From contig CAKZXL010000399.1 in assembly GCA_937883885.1 (NCBI GenBank), positions 1 through 6,863 on the forward strand: a stretch of DNA of 6,863 nt, read 5' to 3'. Below, piece after piece: positions 1-6,757 of this stretch; within the stretch, counting starts at the first letter, position 1; the number at the start of each line of letters is the position of its first letter. Source of the stretch: an uncultured Aquincola sp. (GTDB lineage: Bacteria > Pseudomonadota > Gammaproteobacteria > Burkholderiales > Burkholderiaceae). The position numbers were made by a program, and so were the translations under genes. Under the pieces are notes generated by a model that did not search any database, had not been told where the DNA came from, and worked only from the letters and a program-made list of their open reading frames with translations.

Positions 1-1251
1 GCCTATGAACGCACCTTGGGCGACCAGGCCGAGCGCCAGGCCTTCGGGGCGCTGCAGGGCGCCGTGCAGCGCTACCGCGCCAGCCAGCCACAGCTGGTGT
101 CGCTGTTGAAGGAAGGCCGCGCCGAAGAGGCCCGCGCTTTCCTGCGTGGCGACTCGCGCAAGGCCTTCCGGGCCACCACCGACGCCATGGTGACGCTGAC
201 CCAGAGCAACACCCAGGGCGCGGCCGAGGCCTCGGGCCGCAGCAGCCGTGACTACGCCTCGGTGCGCTGGGGCATCGTGGCGATGATCACCGTGGCGCTG
301 CTGCTGGGGGGGCTGGTGGCCGTGCTGCTGACCCGCTCGCTCACCACGCCGCTGGCCCATGCCGCCGCCACCGCCGACCGCATTGCCGACGGTGATTTGA
401 GTGTGCCGGTGGGCAGCGACCGCCGCGACGAATTGGGTGACCTGTTGCGGGCGCTGGCCCGTATGCAGGCCGCACTCAATGCCTCGGTGAGCAGCGTGCG
501 GCTGGGCGCCGATGCCGTGGCCACGGCCGCGCAGGAGGTGTCCAGCGGCGGCCACGACCTGTCGATGCGCACCGAGCAGGCGGCCGCCAGCATCGAGCAG
601 ACCTCGGCCGCGATGCAGCAGGTGGCCGAGACCGTGCGCCACAGCGCGGCATCGGCCCAGCAGGCGCACCAGCTGGCCCATGCCGCCGCCGAGGTGGCCA
701 CGCAGGGCGGGGCGGTGGTGGCCCGCGTGGTCGAGACCATGAGCGGCATCCAGGCCTCGTCGCGCAAGATTGGCGACATCATCGGCGTGATCGATGGCAT
801 CGCCTTCCAGACAAACATCCTGGCCTTGAATGCCGCGGTGGAGGCTGCGCGTGCCGGTGAGCAGGGCCGCGGCTTTGCGGTGGTGGCCTCGGAGGTGCGC
901 AGCCTTGCCCAGCGCTCGGCCCAGGCCGCGCGTGAGATCAAGTCGTTGATCGCCAGCTCGGAAGACCAGGTGGGCCGCGGCGGCGCCCTGGTGGACGAAG
1001 CGGGCAGCACCATGCAGCAGGTGGTGCGGGCCGTGAGCGACGTGAGCCGGCTCATCGGCGAGATCGCCAGCACCGTGCAATCGCAGACGCAGAGCGTGGG
1101 CGAGGTAAACACCGCCATCATGCAGATGGACGGCATGACGCAGCAGAACGCCGCGCTGGTGGAAGAGTCCGCCGCGGCTGCCGAGTCGCTGAAGGTGCAG
1201 GCCGACGGCCTGTTGAGCGCCGTCGGCAAGTTCCGGCTGGCGCCCGCCTGA
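1..1251 (+). CDS. Methyl-accepting chemotaxis protein, C-terminal part (5' end outside window)
   Basis: This is an inner-membrane chemoreceptor that would control CheA kinase through CheW. The frame is open to the left edge, so the start, first membrane helix and most of the ligand domain are missing; a TTG at 16 is only an internal codon. Counting from the first codon in the window, residues 1-85 look like the last part of a four-helix-bundle sensor (4HB_MCP type, with the typical [15 protein letters not shown] stretch). Residues about 90-111 form a membrane helix, 111-160 a HAMP domain ([25 protein letters not shown]), and the rest is the signalling coiled coil. The hairpin tip (about 263-305) reads [20 protein letters not shown] followed by [17 protein letters not shown], close to Tar/Tsr (36-heptad class). 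Likely methylation helices are at [17 protein letters not shown] and [18 protein letters not shown]. It ends in GKFRLAPA with no NWETF-like CheR tether. The ligand is unknown. The family call is certain. Confidence 0.96.
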   Translation, partial: AYERTLGDQAERQAFGALQGAVQRYRASQPQLVSLLKEGRAEEARAFLRGDSRKAFRATTDAMVTLTQSNTQGAAEASGRSSRDYASVRWGIVAMITVALLLGGLVAVLLTRSLTTPLAHAAATADRIADGDLSVPVGSDRRDELGDLLRALARMQAALNASVSSVRLGADAVATAAQEVSSGGHDLSMRTEQAAASIEQTSAAMQQVAETVRHSAASAQQAHQLAHAAAEVATQGGAVVARVVETMSGIQASSRKIGDIIGVIDGIAFQTNILALNAAVEAARAGEQGRGFAVVASEVRSLAQRSAQAAREIKSLIASSEDQVGRGGALVDEAGSTMQQVVRAVSDVSRLIGEIASTVQSQTQSVGEVNTAIMQMDGMTQQNAALVEESAAAAESLKVQADGLLSAVGKFRLAPA

Positions 1252-1257
1252 GCGCCA

Positions 1258-1271
1258 GCGCGGACTCGCGC
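1258..1271. terminator. Short GC hairpin in the convergent gap (weak candidate)
   Basis: Only 27 bases separate the stop of the left chemoreceptor (1251) from the stop of the minus-strand phytase-like gene (1279). They contain a perfect 5-bp stem, GCGCG/CGCGC, with a GACT loop. Two genes ending here make a bidirectional terminator plausible, but there is no T-tract on either strand and such short stems are common at this GC content. Confidence 0.2.
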
Positions 1272-1278
1272 GATCCCC

Positions 1279-2739
1279 TCAGCGGCGGTCGTGGCGGTTC
1301 TTGAGGAGGCCGGACCTGCCGCCCCGCAGGCCGGCCAGCAGCGCCAGGCCGCCCAGCATCAGCGCATAGGTGCCAGGCTCGGGCACGGGGCTGACGGCAA
1401 ACAGCTGCTGGTCGAAGCGGATGGTGATGATCTCGGTGCTGTCGGGCTTGCCCAGCAGGCGGCCGTCTTCGTCGGGGTAGTTGGTGTCGATGGCCACCGC
1501 CAGTGTGTGGTTGTCCAGCACCACCACGCTTTCGATCGAGTCGAAGGGCATGGAGAAGCTGCCGCCCACCGTGGCCAGCGGGCCGCCGATGTTCAGCGGG
1601 TCGTTGACGTGCAGCAGGTCGACCAGCAGCGTCTTCTTCAGCGTGCCGGTCTCGTCCACCTCGTTCAGGTCGACCAGGTACAGGCGCTTGACCTCGGCCG
1701 CCGAGCCGTACTTGCTGTCGCGCTCGATCAGCACGAACTTGTCGCCGCCCACGTTCGTCATGTCGCCGATGACGATGTTGTTGCCGGTCTGCGGACCGTC
1801 TTTCTTGTAGACCAGGTTGTGGCCGGTGTAGGCCATCGCGGCCGGGTCGAACTCGAAGAAGTTGAGGTAGCGCTCGTCGTTGGCCACCGGGCGCAGCGCG
1901 GCCACCGTGGGCGCTGCTTCAGGCACTGCCCACAGCCGGCTCTGGTCGCCATTGAAGGCCAGGCTCTCGAAGCCGCGGCTGCCTTGCGAGGTGACCTGTG
2001 CGCCGTTGTTCATCACCAGCGGGTTGGACGGGCTCTTGAGGAAGGGATGGGCCACCGGGTCGGACATCAGCGTGCCCTGCGCGTCGAAGTGCAGGATGTA
2101 GGGGCCGAACTCCTCGCCCACGAAGTAGCTGCCGTCCTTGGCACGGGCGATGGACTCGACGTCGAAATCGAAGCCCGTCAGCAGCCGGCCGTTGCGGATG
2201 CGGCTGTCCACCGCCTTGCCGCTGTCCACCAGGTTGTTGCCCGAGACGGTCTGGTAGTTGGCAAAGTCGGCGGTGATCTTCAGGTCCACGCCCTGGCCGT
2301 CCTTCAGGTAGCCCTTGGCGTCGTTGAAGTTGATGCGGCTGTTGACGCTGACCGCGCCCGGCACGCTGCTGCCATTGCCAGCCGTGCGGAACTGGATGCC
2401 GACGTTGTACAGGCCAATGAGGAAGTCGCCCGAGTTGCCCTTGGTGCCGAAGCCGTTGTCGGCCATGCCGGTCCAGCTGCCATCGGCGTTCTTCAGCAGC
2501 GCCGAAAAGCCGGGGATGGGCTGGCTGTCCGAGAAGGGCGGGGTGACACCCAGCGCACCGCCGATGAACTGGCCGCTGGTCGGGCCTTCCCAGCGGAAGG
2601 TGTCTGACAACGCGGCCCAGCCGGTGAGCTGGTGCGGCAGGCCGGCGGCCTGCGCGCTGGACATGCCCAGCGTGGCGACCACGGCGGCGTGGGCAAGGGC
2701 GGACAAGGCGAGGCGCGCCTTCTGGCGGGATGCGGACAT
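1279..2739 (-). CDS. PEP-CTERM-anchored phytase-like (esterase-like) secreted protein
   Basis: This is a 486-residue exported protein of the 'esterase-like activity of phytase' family (Pfam Phytase-like), predicted to form a beta-propeller-like fold; its substrate is unknown. I place the start at 2739 (MSASRQKARL) because an AGGAG lies 8 bases upstream and a normal signal peptide follows. An in-frame ATG at 2790 would add 17 residues that do not fit. Residues 1-31 are a Sec signal peptide with likely cleavage after SSAQA. Family-type motifs follow: ADNGFG (93-98), DFDVESIA (191-198), GEEFGPYILHF (208-218), GFESLAF (256-262), LIERDSKYG (337-345), IESV (402-405) and DTNYPDEDGR (418-427). A PEP-CTERM signal ends the protein: VPEPGT (452-457), a hydrophobic helix (458-471), then an arginine-rich tail that is longer than usual (472-486). 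It would need an exosortase for sorting. It lies 138 bases downstream of a same-strand relative, so an operon or separate transcription are both possible. Confidence 0.85.
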   Translation of the reverse strand: MSASRQKARLALSALAHAAVVATLGMSSAQAAGLPHQLTGWAALSDTFRWEGPTSGQFIGGALGVTPPFSDSQPIPGFSALLKNADGSWTGMADNGFGTKGNSGDFLIGLYNVGIQFRTAGNGSSVPGAVSVNSRINFNDAKGYLKDGQGVDLKITADFANYQTVSGNNLVDSGKAVDSRIRNGRLLTGFDFDVESIARAKDGSYFVGEEFGPYILHFDAQGTLMSDPVAHPFLKSPSNPLVMNNGAQVTSQGSRGFESLAFNGDQSRLWAVPEAAPTVAALRPVANDERYLNFFEFDPAAMAYTGHNLVYKKDGPQTGNNIVIGDMTNVGGDKFVLIERDSKYGSAAEVKRLYLVDLNEVDETGTLKKTLLVDLLHVNDPLNIGGPLATVGGSFSMPFDSIESVVVLDNHTLAVAIDTNYPDEDGRLLGKPDSTEIITIRFDQQLFAVSPVPEPGTYALMLGGLALLAGLRGGRSGLLKNRHDRR

Positions 2740-2747
2740 CGGGTGGG

Positions 2748-2752
2748 CTCCT
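2748..2752 (-). promoter_or_regulatory. Ribosome binding site fixing the start at 2739
   Basis: On the minus strand AGGAG lies 8 bases before the ATG at 2739. No comparable site precedes the alternative in-frame ATG at 2790. This supports the shorter 486-residue protein. Confidence 0.75.
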
Positions 2753-2776
2753 GGAGTGGTGGTATGAGATCTGGCG

Positions 2777-2804
2777 ATCCCATGCTCCACAGGCGCGATG
2801 TCAC
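2777..2804 (-). promoter_or_regulatory. Possible sigma70-type promoter for the downstream phytase-like gene
   Basis: On the minus strand GTGACA (2804-2799, five of six bases matching TTGACA) is followed after 16 bases by TGGGAT (2782-2777, three of six matching TATAAT). Transcription would begin near 2770, about 30 bases before the ATG at 2739 and after the alternative ATG at 2790. The -10 match is poor, so this is a guess that the gene has its own promoter. Confidence 0.2.
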
Positions 2805-2826
2805 GGCGGTGTAGCGCGGCGGCGGG

Positions 2827-2854
2827 CGGTGGGCTGGAAGAACCCCGCCCACCG
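2827..2854 (-). terminator. Hairpin between the two phytase-like genes
   Basis: A perfect 8-bp inverted repeat, CGGTGGGC (2827-2834) and GCCCACCG (2847-2854), can be extended inward by two more G-C pairs after one mismatch. It starts 23 bases after the stop of the upstream minus-strand gene. It could end or attenuate that transcript, or protect the 3' end of its mRNA. No T-tract follows on the minus strand, so it is not a classical intrinsic terminator. Confidence 0.35.
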
Positions 2855-2877
2855 GACCATCGCCGGCCGCGGGCCGA

Positions 2878-4428
2878 TCAGCGGCGGCGGCGGCGCAGCG
2901 TGGCCAGCGTCGCCAGGCCCAGGCCCAGCATCGCCCAGGTGCCGGGCTCGGGCACGGCGGCGATGGTCACGCGATAGGCCAGGAACATGGTGTCCAGGTT
3001 CTTGCCGTCGCTGTACGCGGCGCCGGCCTGGAAGCCGTCGGTGGTCGCGAAGTCGTTGTCGTTGGCCAGGAACAGGAAATAGTCGTTCGGCCGGCTGGGG
3101 TCGAGGGCCGGCAGCAGCGCCATGCCTTCCCACTTCTCGGACAGGTTGTCCAGGCCTGCCACCTGGCCGTTGGTCAGGCCGAAGCGGGCCAGCTGGGCCT
3201 TGTCGTTGACGTCCAGGAAGGGCACGTACGTCGCCGGCGTGATGGCCGGGTTGAGCACGCCGCCCGGGGCGATGGTGCCTTCGTAGCTCTGGCCCAGGAT
3301 GTTGGTGGCACCGGCCAGGTCGATCACGTCCACCCGGCGCAGCTGCGATTCCTGCGTGCCCACGGCCAGGCCGTTGCTGTCGCGCGGCAGGATCAGCAGC
3401 TGCGTGTCCGACAGCGCCAGGATCTCGCTTTGCGCGGCCACCAGGGTCTGTCCGTTCTGGGTGAACTTGGGCAGCTGCACCACGTATTCGCCACTGAGTT
3501 TCATGTCGTCCAGGTTCGACACGTCGTAGGTGAACACGCGGGTGTTGTCCCGGGTGGCGCTGGTGCCACCGGTGCCGCCGTCCTGGCGGGCGGCGCTTTG
3601 CAGGGCCACGAACAAGGTCTTGCCATCGGGCGACAGCGACAGGCCCTCGAAGCCCTGGTTGTTCTGCCGGCCGTAGCTGGGGTTGGCGGGCACCGGGGCC
3701 GGCTGGCCGACGGTGGCGTTGTTGGAGCTGTAGTCGGGCACGCCATTGCGCAGCGGGCGCACCGAGTCGGCCACCTTCAAGGCGCCCATGAACTGGCCGT
3801 CGGCCGAGAAGCGGTAGATGGACGGGCCGTATTCGTCGCTGATCAGCCGCGAGCCGTCGCGCAGGATGACGATGGCTTCGGCGTCGAGCGTGAGCTTGCC
3901 GTTGTAGGCCTGCGGCAGCTGCGGCAGCAGGGCGGTGGCCGGCCGTGCGCCGCCGGTGGCCACGCCGCCCGGCACCGGGTCCAGGCCGCTGATCGGGCGG
4001 CTGCTGCCGGTCAGCGATTCACGCAGCAGCGTCGACTGCGTCAGGCTCAGGCCGATCTGGTTCTGCGCCAGGCCGCTGGCGCCCATCGCCGCGGGCGTGA
4101 AGCTCATCTCGATGCGGTTGATGCGGGCGGTGTAATCGATGGTGCCCACCACGTTGTAGCCACGGTCGGGCGCGGCATAGAAGGTGCCGGTGTAGCTGTC
4201 ACCCACCCGGGTCCAGCTGCTGCGGTCGGCCACCAGGCCCGAGATGGAGCCGAAGGTCTCGCCATGCTCGTCGCGCAGGTTGGCGGCCAGGCGGCCCACG
4301 CCCACCAGCTCCTGCAGGGTGAACACGGTGCCATTGACCGTGACCGCGGCCTGCGGCGAGGCGGCGGCGGCGCACAGGGTGGCCAGCACAAGCATGCGGC
4401 GGCATGCCGACGGTGTCATCGACTTCAT
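2878..4428 (-). CDS. PEP-CTERM-anchored phytase-like (esterase-like) secreted protein, second copy
   Basis: This is a 516-residue exported protein of the same family as its downstream neighbour but strongly diverged from it. I place the start at 4428 (MKSMTPSACR) because GGAGGAG lies 7 bases upstream and a signal peptide follows; an open frame running back to 4704 adds 92 residues without export or domain features. Residues 1-27 are the signal peptide (cleavage near SPQAA). Family-type motifs include APDRGYN (86-92), LDAEAIV (181-187), SDEYGPSIYRF (197-207), NQGFEGLSLSPDG (257-269), LPRDSNG (347-353), EKWEGMALL (431-439) and NDNDF (456-460). The acidic D/E and DRG positions are those I associate with this family; which are catalytic I cannot say. 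The C-terminus is a canonical PEP-CTERM signal: AVPEPGTWAM (491-500), a short hydrophobic helix, then RRRRR as the last residues. Family and sorting signal are secure; enzymatic activity, including phytase activity, is inference. Confidence 0.88.
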   Translation of the reverse strand: MKSMTPSACRRMLVLATLCAAAASPQAAVTVNGTVFTLQELVGVGRLAANLRDEHGETFGSISGLVADRSSWTRVGDSYTGTFYAAPDRGYNVVGTIDYTARINRIEMSFTPAAMGASGLAQNQIGLSLTQSTLLRESLTGSSRPISGLDPVPGGVATGGARPATALLPQLPQAYNGKLTLDAEAIVILRDGSRLISDEYGPSIYRFSADGQFMGALKVADSVRPLRNGVPDYSSNNATVGQPAPVPANPSYGRQNNQGFEGLSLSPDGKTLFVALQSAARQDGGTGGTSATRDNTRVFTYDVSNLDDMKLSGEYVVQLPKFTQNGQTLVAAQSEILALSDTQLLILPRDSNGLAVGTQESQLRRVDVIDLAGATNILGQSYEGTIAPGGVLNPAITPATYVPFLDVNDKAQLARFGLTNGQVAGLDNLSEKWEGMALLPALDPSRPNDYFLFLANDNDFATTDGFQAGAAYSDGKNLDTMFLAYRVTIAAVPEPGTWAMLGLGLATLATLRRRRR

Positions 4429-4435
4429 GGAAACA

Positions 4436-4442
4436 CTCCTCC
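4436..4442 (-). promoter_or_regulatory. Strong ribosome binding site deciding the start at 4428
   Basis: On the minus strand GGAGGAG lies 7 bases before the ATG at 4428, an almost ideal Shine-Dalgarno sequence and spacing. It shows that the long upstream in-frame extension to 4704 is not translated as part of this protein. Confidence 0.85.
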
Positions 4443-4446
4443 GGGC

Positions 4447-4461
4447 GCACCCTGCGGGTGC
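4447..4461 (-). promoter_or_regulatory. Small leader hairpin just upstream of the ribosome binding site
   Basis: A perfect 6-bp stem, GCACCC/GGGTGC, with a 3-base loop lies 4 bases upstream of the GGAGGAG site. In the mRNA it would sit in the 5' leader and might protect or adjust access to the ribosome binding site. It may equally be chance in GC-rich DNA. Confidence 0.25.
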
Positions 4462-4501
4462 TGGTTCTTGAACGGCTTTGGCCCGACTGTGCGGCGATTG
4501 C

Positions 4502-4519
4502 ATGAAGCCTGCGTGACAG
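4502..4519 (-). promoter_or_regulatory. Weak Pho-box-like direct repeat upstream of the phytase-like gene
   Basis: On the minus strand CTGTCAC (4519-4513) is followed after 4 bases by GCTTCAT (4508-4502). The known PhoB site is two CTGTCAT-like heptamers spaced by 4 bases. The first heptamer matches at six of seven positions, the second at four of seven. It lies 73 bases before the ATG. The spacer is not AT-rich and I see no good -10 box downstream, so only the location in front of a phytase-like gene makes it notable. Confidence 0.2.
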
Positions 4520-4694
4520 TGGGCTGCCGTTGCCGGCGGACCTGCCGCTGCCGGCCCGTGGTGCGCGGCGCCATCGGGCGCGACGGTGTCATCAAGTCGT
4601 CCTGGAATCCACCGAGCATCGCAAAGCACGGTCCGGCAGTCCGGTCGGTCGTCGGCCCGCGAGGGCAGGGATACTGAACGCACAGGACCACGCC

Positions 4695-5009
4695 GTGGCG
4701 CCACACGAGAGCGAGCTGCAGCAGATCTTGAAGGGCTACCCCATCGACGATCTGTTGCTGGCTTTTCCTGGCAGCCCCGATCCGGGCGGGCGTGATCGGC
4801 AGATCATCCTTTTCCTGCTCAACGCCTGGGCCGACCGTGTGTGGCGAGACATGACCCAGCTGCCTCCGGCAGACCAGGAGGCCATGCACGCGATGCGCCG
4901 GCGCATGGCCCGTGAGCGCGACGGCCTGCTCCAGCTCCATGAGGCTTTGATGGCGCTTGGCGTCCATGTCCCCCCGGACGGACCGGGTGTCATGAAACCA
5001 GCATCTTAA
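4695..5009 (+). CDS. Small hypothetical protein, 104 residues
   Basis: I do not recognise this protein. I chose the GTG at 4695 because AGGA lies 7 bases upstream and because the protein-like sequence begins there; the frame remains open back to 4530 but that part is arginine-rich and looks non-coding. Evidence that it is real: third codon positions are strongly G/C-biased, the ribosome binding site is acceptable, and the sequence forms plausible amphipathic helices. It begins [20 protein letters not shown]; a probable longer helix follows at about 33-54 (ending [13 protein letters not shown]), then a charged helical hairpin at about 57-89 ([19 protein letters not shown]), ending in a proline-rich tail. 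There is no signal peptide or membrane helix, so it is probably a small cytoplasmic helical protein. It stands 200 bases upstream of a chemoreceptor on the same strand; a role in chemotaxis or signalling would be guesswork. Confidence 0.6.
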   Translation: MAPHESELQQILKGYPIDDLLLAFPGSPDPGGRDRQIILFLLNAWADRVWRDMTQLPPADQEAMHAMRRRMARERDGLLQLHEALMALGVHVPPDGPGVMKPAS

Positions 5010-5209
5010 AACCCCACACTGGGGTCCCCGCATCGGTCGGGCCGGCTGCAAGGCCGAGTGCCCTACATGGTCCCTCAGCGGCCATCAACCTCGGACAGGT
5101 CGGCGCACCGAGCGCGGGCTCAGACCTCTCGCCACGTTTGCGTAACAGGCGTTCAGCCCCCCCTACCGGCGTCGATATCTGCACCATCGAAGTCTCCGGT
5201 AAAACCCAC
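5010..5209. other. Upstream region of the chemoreceptor gene
   Basis: These 200 bases hold the hairpin after the small gene and presumably the promoter of the chemoreceptor. A GTCGATAT at 5171-5178 matches six of eight positions of the flagellar sigma28 -10 consensus GCCGATAA, but the expected -35 position reads TTCA rather than TAAA. I see no reliable promoter, riboswitch or small coding region here. Confidence 0.4.
5011..5025. terminator. Hairpin directly after the small gene (candidate terminator)
   Basis: A perfect 6-bp stem, ACCCCA/TGGGGT, with a 3-base CAC loop begins one base after the TAA stop at 5009. No T-tract follows on the plus strand; a short run of A precedes it, so the rho-independent shape is better on the minus strand, where no gene ends. 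It may still separate the small gene from the chemoreceptor downstream. Confidence 0.3.
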
Positions 5210-6757
5210 GTGAAGTATCTGAAGAACCTGTCGATCAAGGCGCGACTGATGAGCGCTGCTGTGCTGGCCTCGGTCGCCCTGGTGGTGGTCAGTGGCGCTG
5301 CCGCGCTCGGGCTGGATCGGCTGGACCGCCACTTCCAGGCCTTTGTTGCCCAAAGCGTTGCGACCCACGAGGCCTTGACCGCGTTGCGCACCGAGTTCGG
5401 CAACCTGCGGCGATTCGAGAAGGACACCATCCTCCAGATCGACGACGCAGCGTCGGCCAAGCGCTATCAAGCCCAGTGGGTCCAATCGTTCGACGCCTCG
5501 CTGTCCCAGCTCGAAGCCCTGCGCGCGCGGCTGCCTGCGGAGCAGGTCGACGGCCTGTTGCCGCTGCTGGTGGCCTACCGCCAGCAAGCCGGCGATGTGC
5601 TCCAGCGCAGCATCAACGGCCAGATCGTCACCGCCAACGAAGCCAACGAACTGCTGGCCCCCGCCAAGAAGCAGATGCATGCGGCCGAGCCCCTGCTGGC
5701 AGGCATTGCCCGCACGCTGGAAGGGCAGGCGGCAGAGCAAAGTGCTGCTGCGACGGAAGCGGTGCGGCGCTGGCGCACGGTCATCCTGGTGGTCTCTGGG
5801 CTGACGCTCGCGCTGTTTGCGCCCCTGATGGCGTTCACGGTGTTGTCCGTCACGCGCCCCCTGGACCGCGCGATCGGCGTGGCCGGCAGGGTGGCGGCCG
5901 GTGACCTCGCCGAGCCCGTGCGTGGTCAGGGGCGGGACGAATTGGGTCAGCTGATGGCCGCGCTGGGCACCATGCAGCAGAGCCTGCGCGAGGTGGTGGG
6001 GGAGGTGCGTCACAGCGCCGCTTCGATCGATGCGGCCAGCACCGAGATCGCGCACGGCAGCCAGGACCTCAGCAGCCGCACCGAGCACACGGCCAGCAGC
6101 CTGCAGGAAACCGCCGCCAGCATGGGCACCTTGACCGAAGCAGTGGCCGCCGCCGAGCAATCGGCCGACGCGGCAGCCCAGCTGGCACAGTCTGCCAGCC
6201 TGGCGGCCGACTCCGGCTGCGAAGTGGTGATGCAGGCCGTTCAGAGCATGGACCGCATCAGCGCCAGCGCGGATCGCATTGCGGCGATCACCGGCGTGAT
6301 CGATGGCCTGGCCTTCCAGACCAACCTGCTGGCCTTGAACGCCGCGGTCGAAGCGGCCCGGGCGGGCGAAGACGGCCGTGGTTTTGCCGTCGTGGCCGCT
6401 GAGGTGCGACGCCTGGCTGGGCAGTCGGCCGAGGCCTCACGCGAGATCAAGCAGCTGATCGGCACGTCGACGGATCAGGTGGGGCAAGGTTCGCAGTGGG
6501 TGCAGGCAGCCGGCGCCGCGATGCGGGAGCTGCAAAACGGCATCCGCGAGGTCAGCACGACCGTGGCCGACATTCGCAGCCGTGCCCTGGCCCAGGGCCA
6601 AGGCCTGCGCGAGATCAACACGGCCGTGACCGACGTGGACGCATTGACCCAGCAGAACGCCGCGATGGTGGAACAGACCGCCGCTGCCGCCGAGAGCCTG
6701 CGGGCGCAGGCTGCTCGGCTGTCGGGGCTGCTGACGCGGTTCAAGCTGGCTGCGTGA
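5210..6757 (+). CDS. Methyl-accepting chemotaxis protein, complete
   Basis: This is a 515-residue inner-membrane chemoreceptor, normal in length for the Tar/Tsr-like class. I chose the GTG at 5210 ([13 protein letters not shown], a typical basic receptor N-terminus before the first helix); the frame is open to a TTG at 5138, but those 24 residues look non-coding. No clear Shine-Dalgarno precedes either start. Domain order: membrane helix 13-35; periplasmic four-helix-bundle ligand domain about 36-189; second membrane helix about 190-214; HAMP about 214-259 ([25 protein letters not shown]); then the signalling coiled coil. The hairpin tip (364-406) has [19 protein letters not shown] and [20 protein letters not shown], contacting CheA and CheW in this family. 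Methylation helices are probably at [17 protein letters not shown] (289-305) and [18 protein letters not shown] (480-497). It ends RFKLAA with no CheR-binding pentapeptide. It is related to the partial receptor at the left edge. The ligand is unknown. Confidence 0.95.
   Translation: MKYLKNLSIKARLMSAAVLASVALVVVSGAAALGLDRLDRHFQAFVAQSVATHEALTALRTEFGNLRRFEKDTILQIDDAASAKRYQAQWVQSFDASLSQLEALRARLPAEQVDGLLPLLVAYRQQAGDVLQRSINGQIVTANEANELLAPAKKQMHAAEPLLAGIARTLEGQAAEQSAAATEAVRRWRTVILVVSGLTLALFAPLMAFTVLSVTRPLDRAIGVAGRVAAGDLAEPVRGQGRDELGQLMAALGTMQQSLREVVGEVRHSAASIDAASTEIAHGSQDLSSRTEHTASSLQETAASMGTLTEAVAAAEQSADAAAQLAQSASLAADSGCEVVMQAVQSMDRISASADRIAAITGVIDGLAFQTNLLALNAAVEAARAGEDGRGFAVVAAEVRRLAGQSAEASREIKQLIGTSTDQVGQGSQWVQAAGAAMRELQNGIREVSTTVADIRSRALAQGQGLREINTAVTDVDALTQQNAAMVEQTAAAAESLRAQAARLSGLLTRFKLAA

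Larger units (their letters stand above)
4429..4694. other. Divergent intergenic region
   Basis: These 266 bases lie between the minus-strand phytase-like gene and the plus-strand small gene and should hold promoters for both. I see the leader hairpin and ribosome binding site, and the Pho-box-like repeat, described separately. I find no convincing sigma70 promoter for the plus-strand gene; GATACT at 4670-4675 resembles a -10 box but has no matching -35. An open reading frame runs through part of it on the plus strand (from 4530) but its upstream part has no ribosome binding site. Confidence 0.5.

Noticed and set aside
252..1229. Minus-strand open frame opposite the left chemoreceptor
   Set aside because: It is Ser/Ala/Thr-rich with no recognisable domain, and the plus-strand receptor is unambiguous. 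A similar minus-strand frame at 5153-6160 opposite the second receptor was rejected for the same reason.
1291..2607. Long plus-strand open frame (438 codons) opposite the downstream phytase-like gene
   Set aside because: Its translation is a low-complexity A/V/G/H/Q-rich sequence without domains, typical of the antisense of a GC-rich gene, and the opposite strand has a full secreted protein with recognisable motifs.
4408..4593. 13-base direct repeat CGACGGTGTCATC at 4408-4420 and 4581-4593
   Set aside because: A repeat of this length is expected by chance in about 7 kb of GC-rich DNA, and one copy lies inside the coding start of the phytase-like gene. There is no further extension or duplication structure.
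3430..4677. Long plus-strand open frame (415 codons) opposite the upstream phytase-like gene
   Set aside because: It has the same low-complexity antisense composition, while the minus strand has a signal peptide, family motifs, a PEP-CTERM signal and a strong ribosome binding site.
4425..5051. Minus-strand open frame of 208 codons over the small gene and intergenic region
   Set aside because: It overlaps the ribosome binding site of the phytase-like gene and runs opposite the small gene, which has the better codon pattern. No domain or ribosome binding site is visible.
5152..5178. Flagellar sigma28-type promoter for the second chemoreceptor
   Set aside because: The -10-like GTCGATAT is fair, but the sequence at the proper -35 distance (TTCA) does not match TAAA and no other spacing helps.
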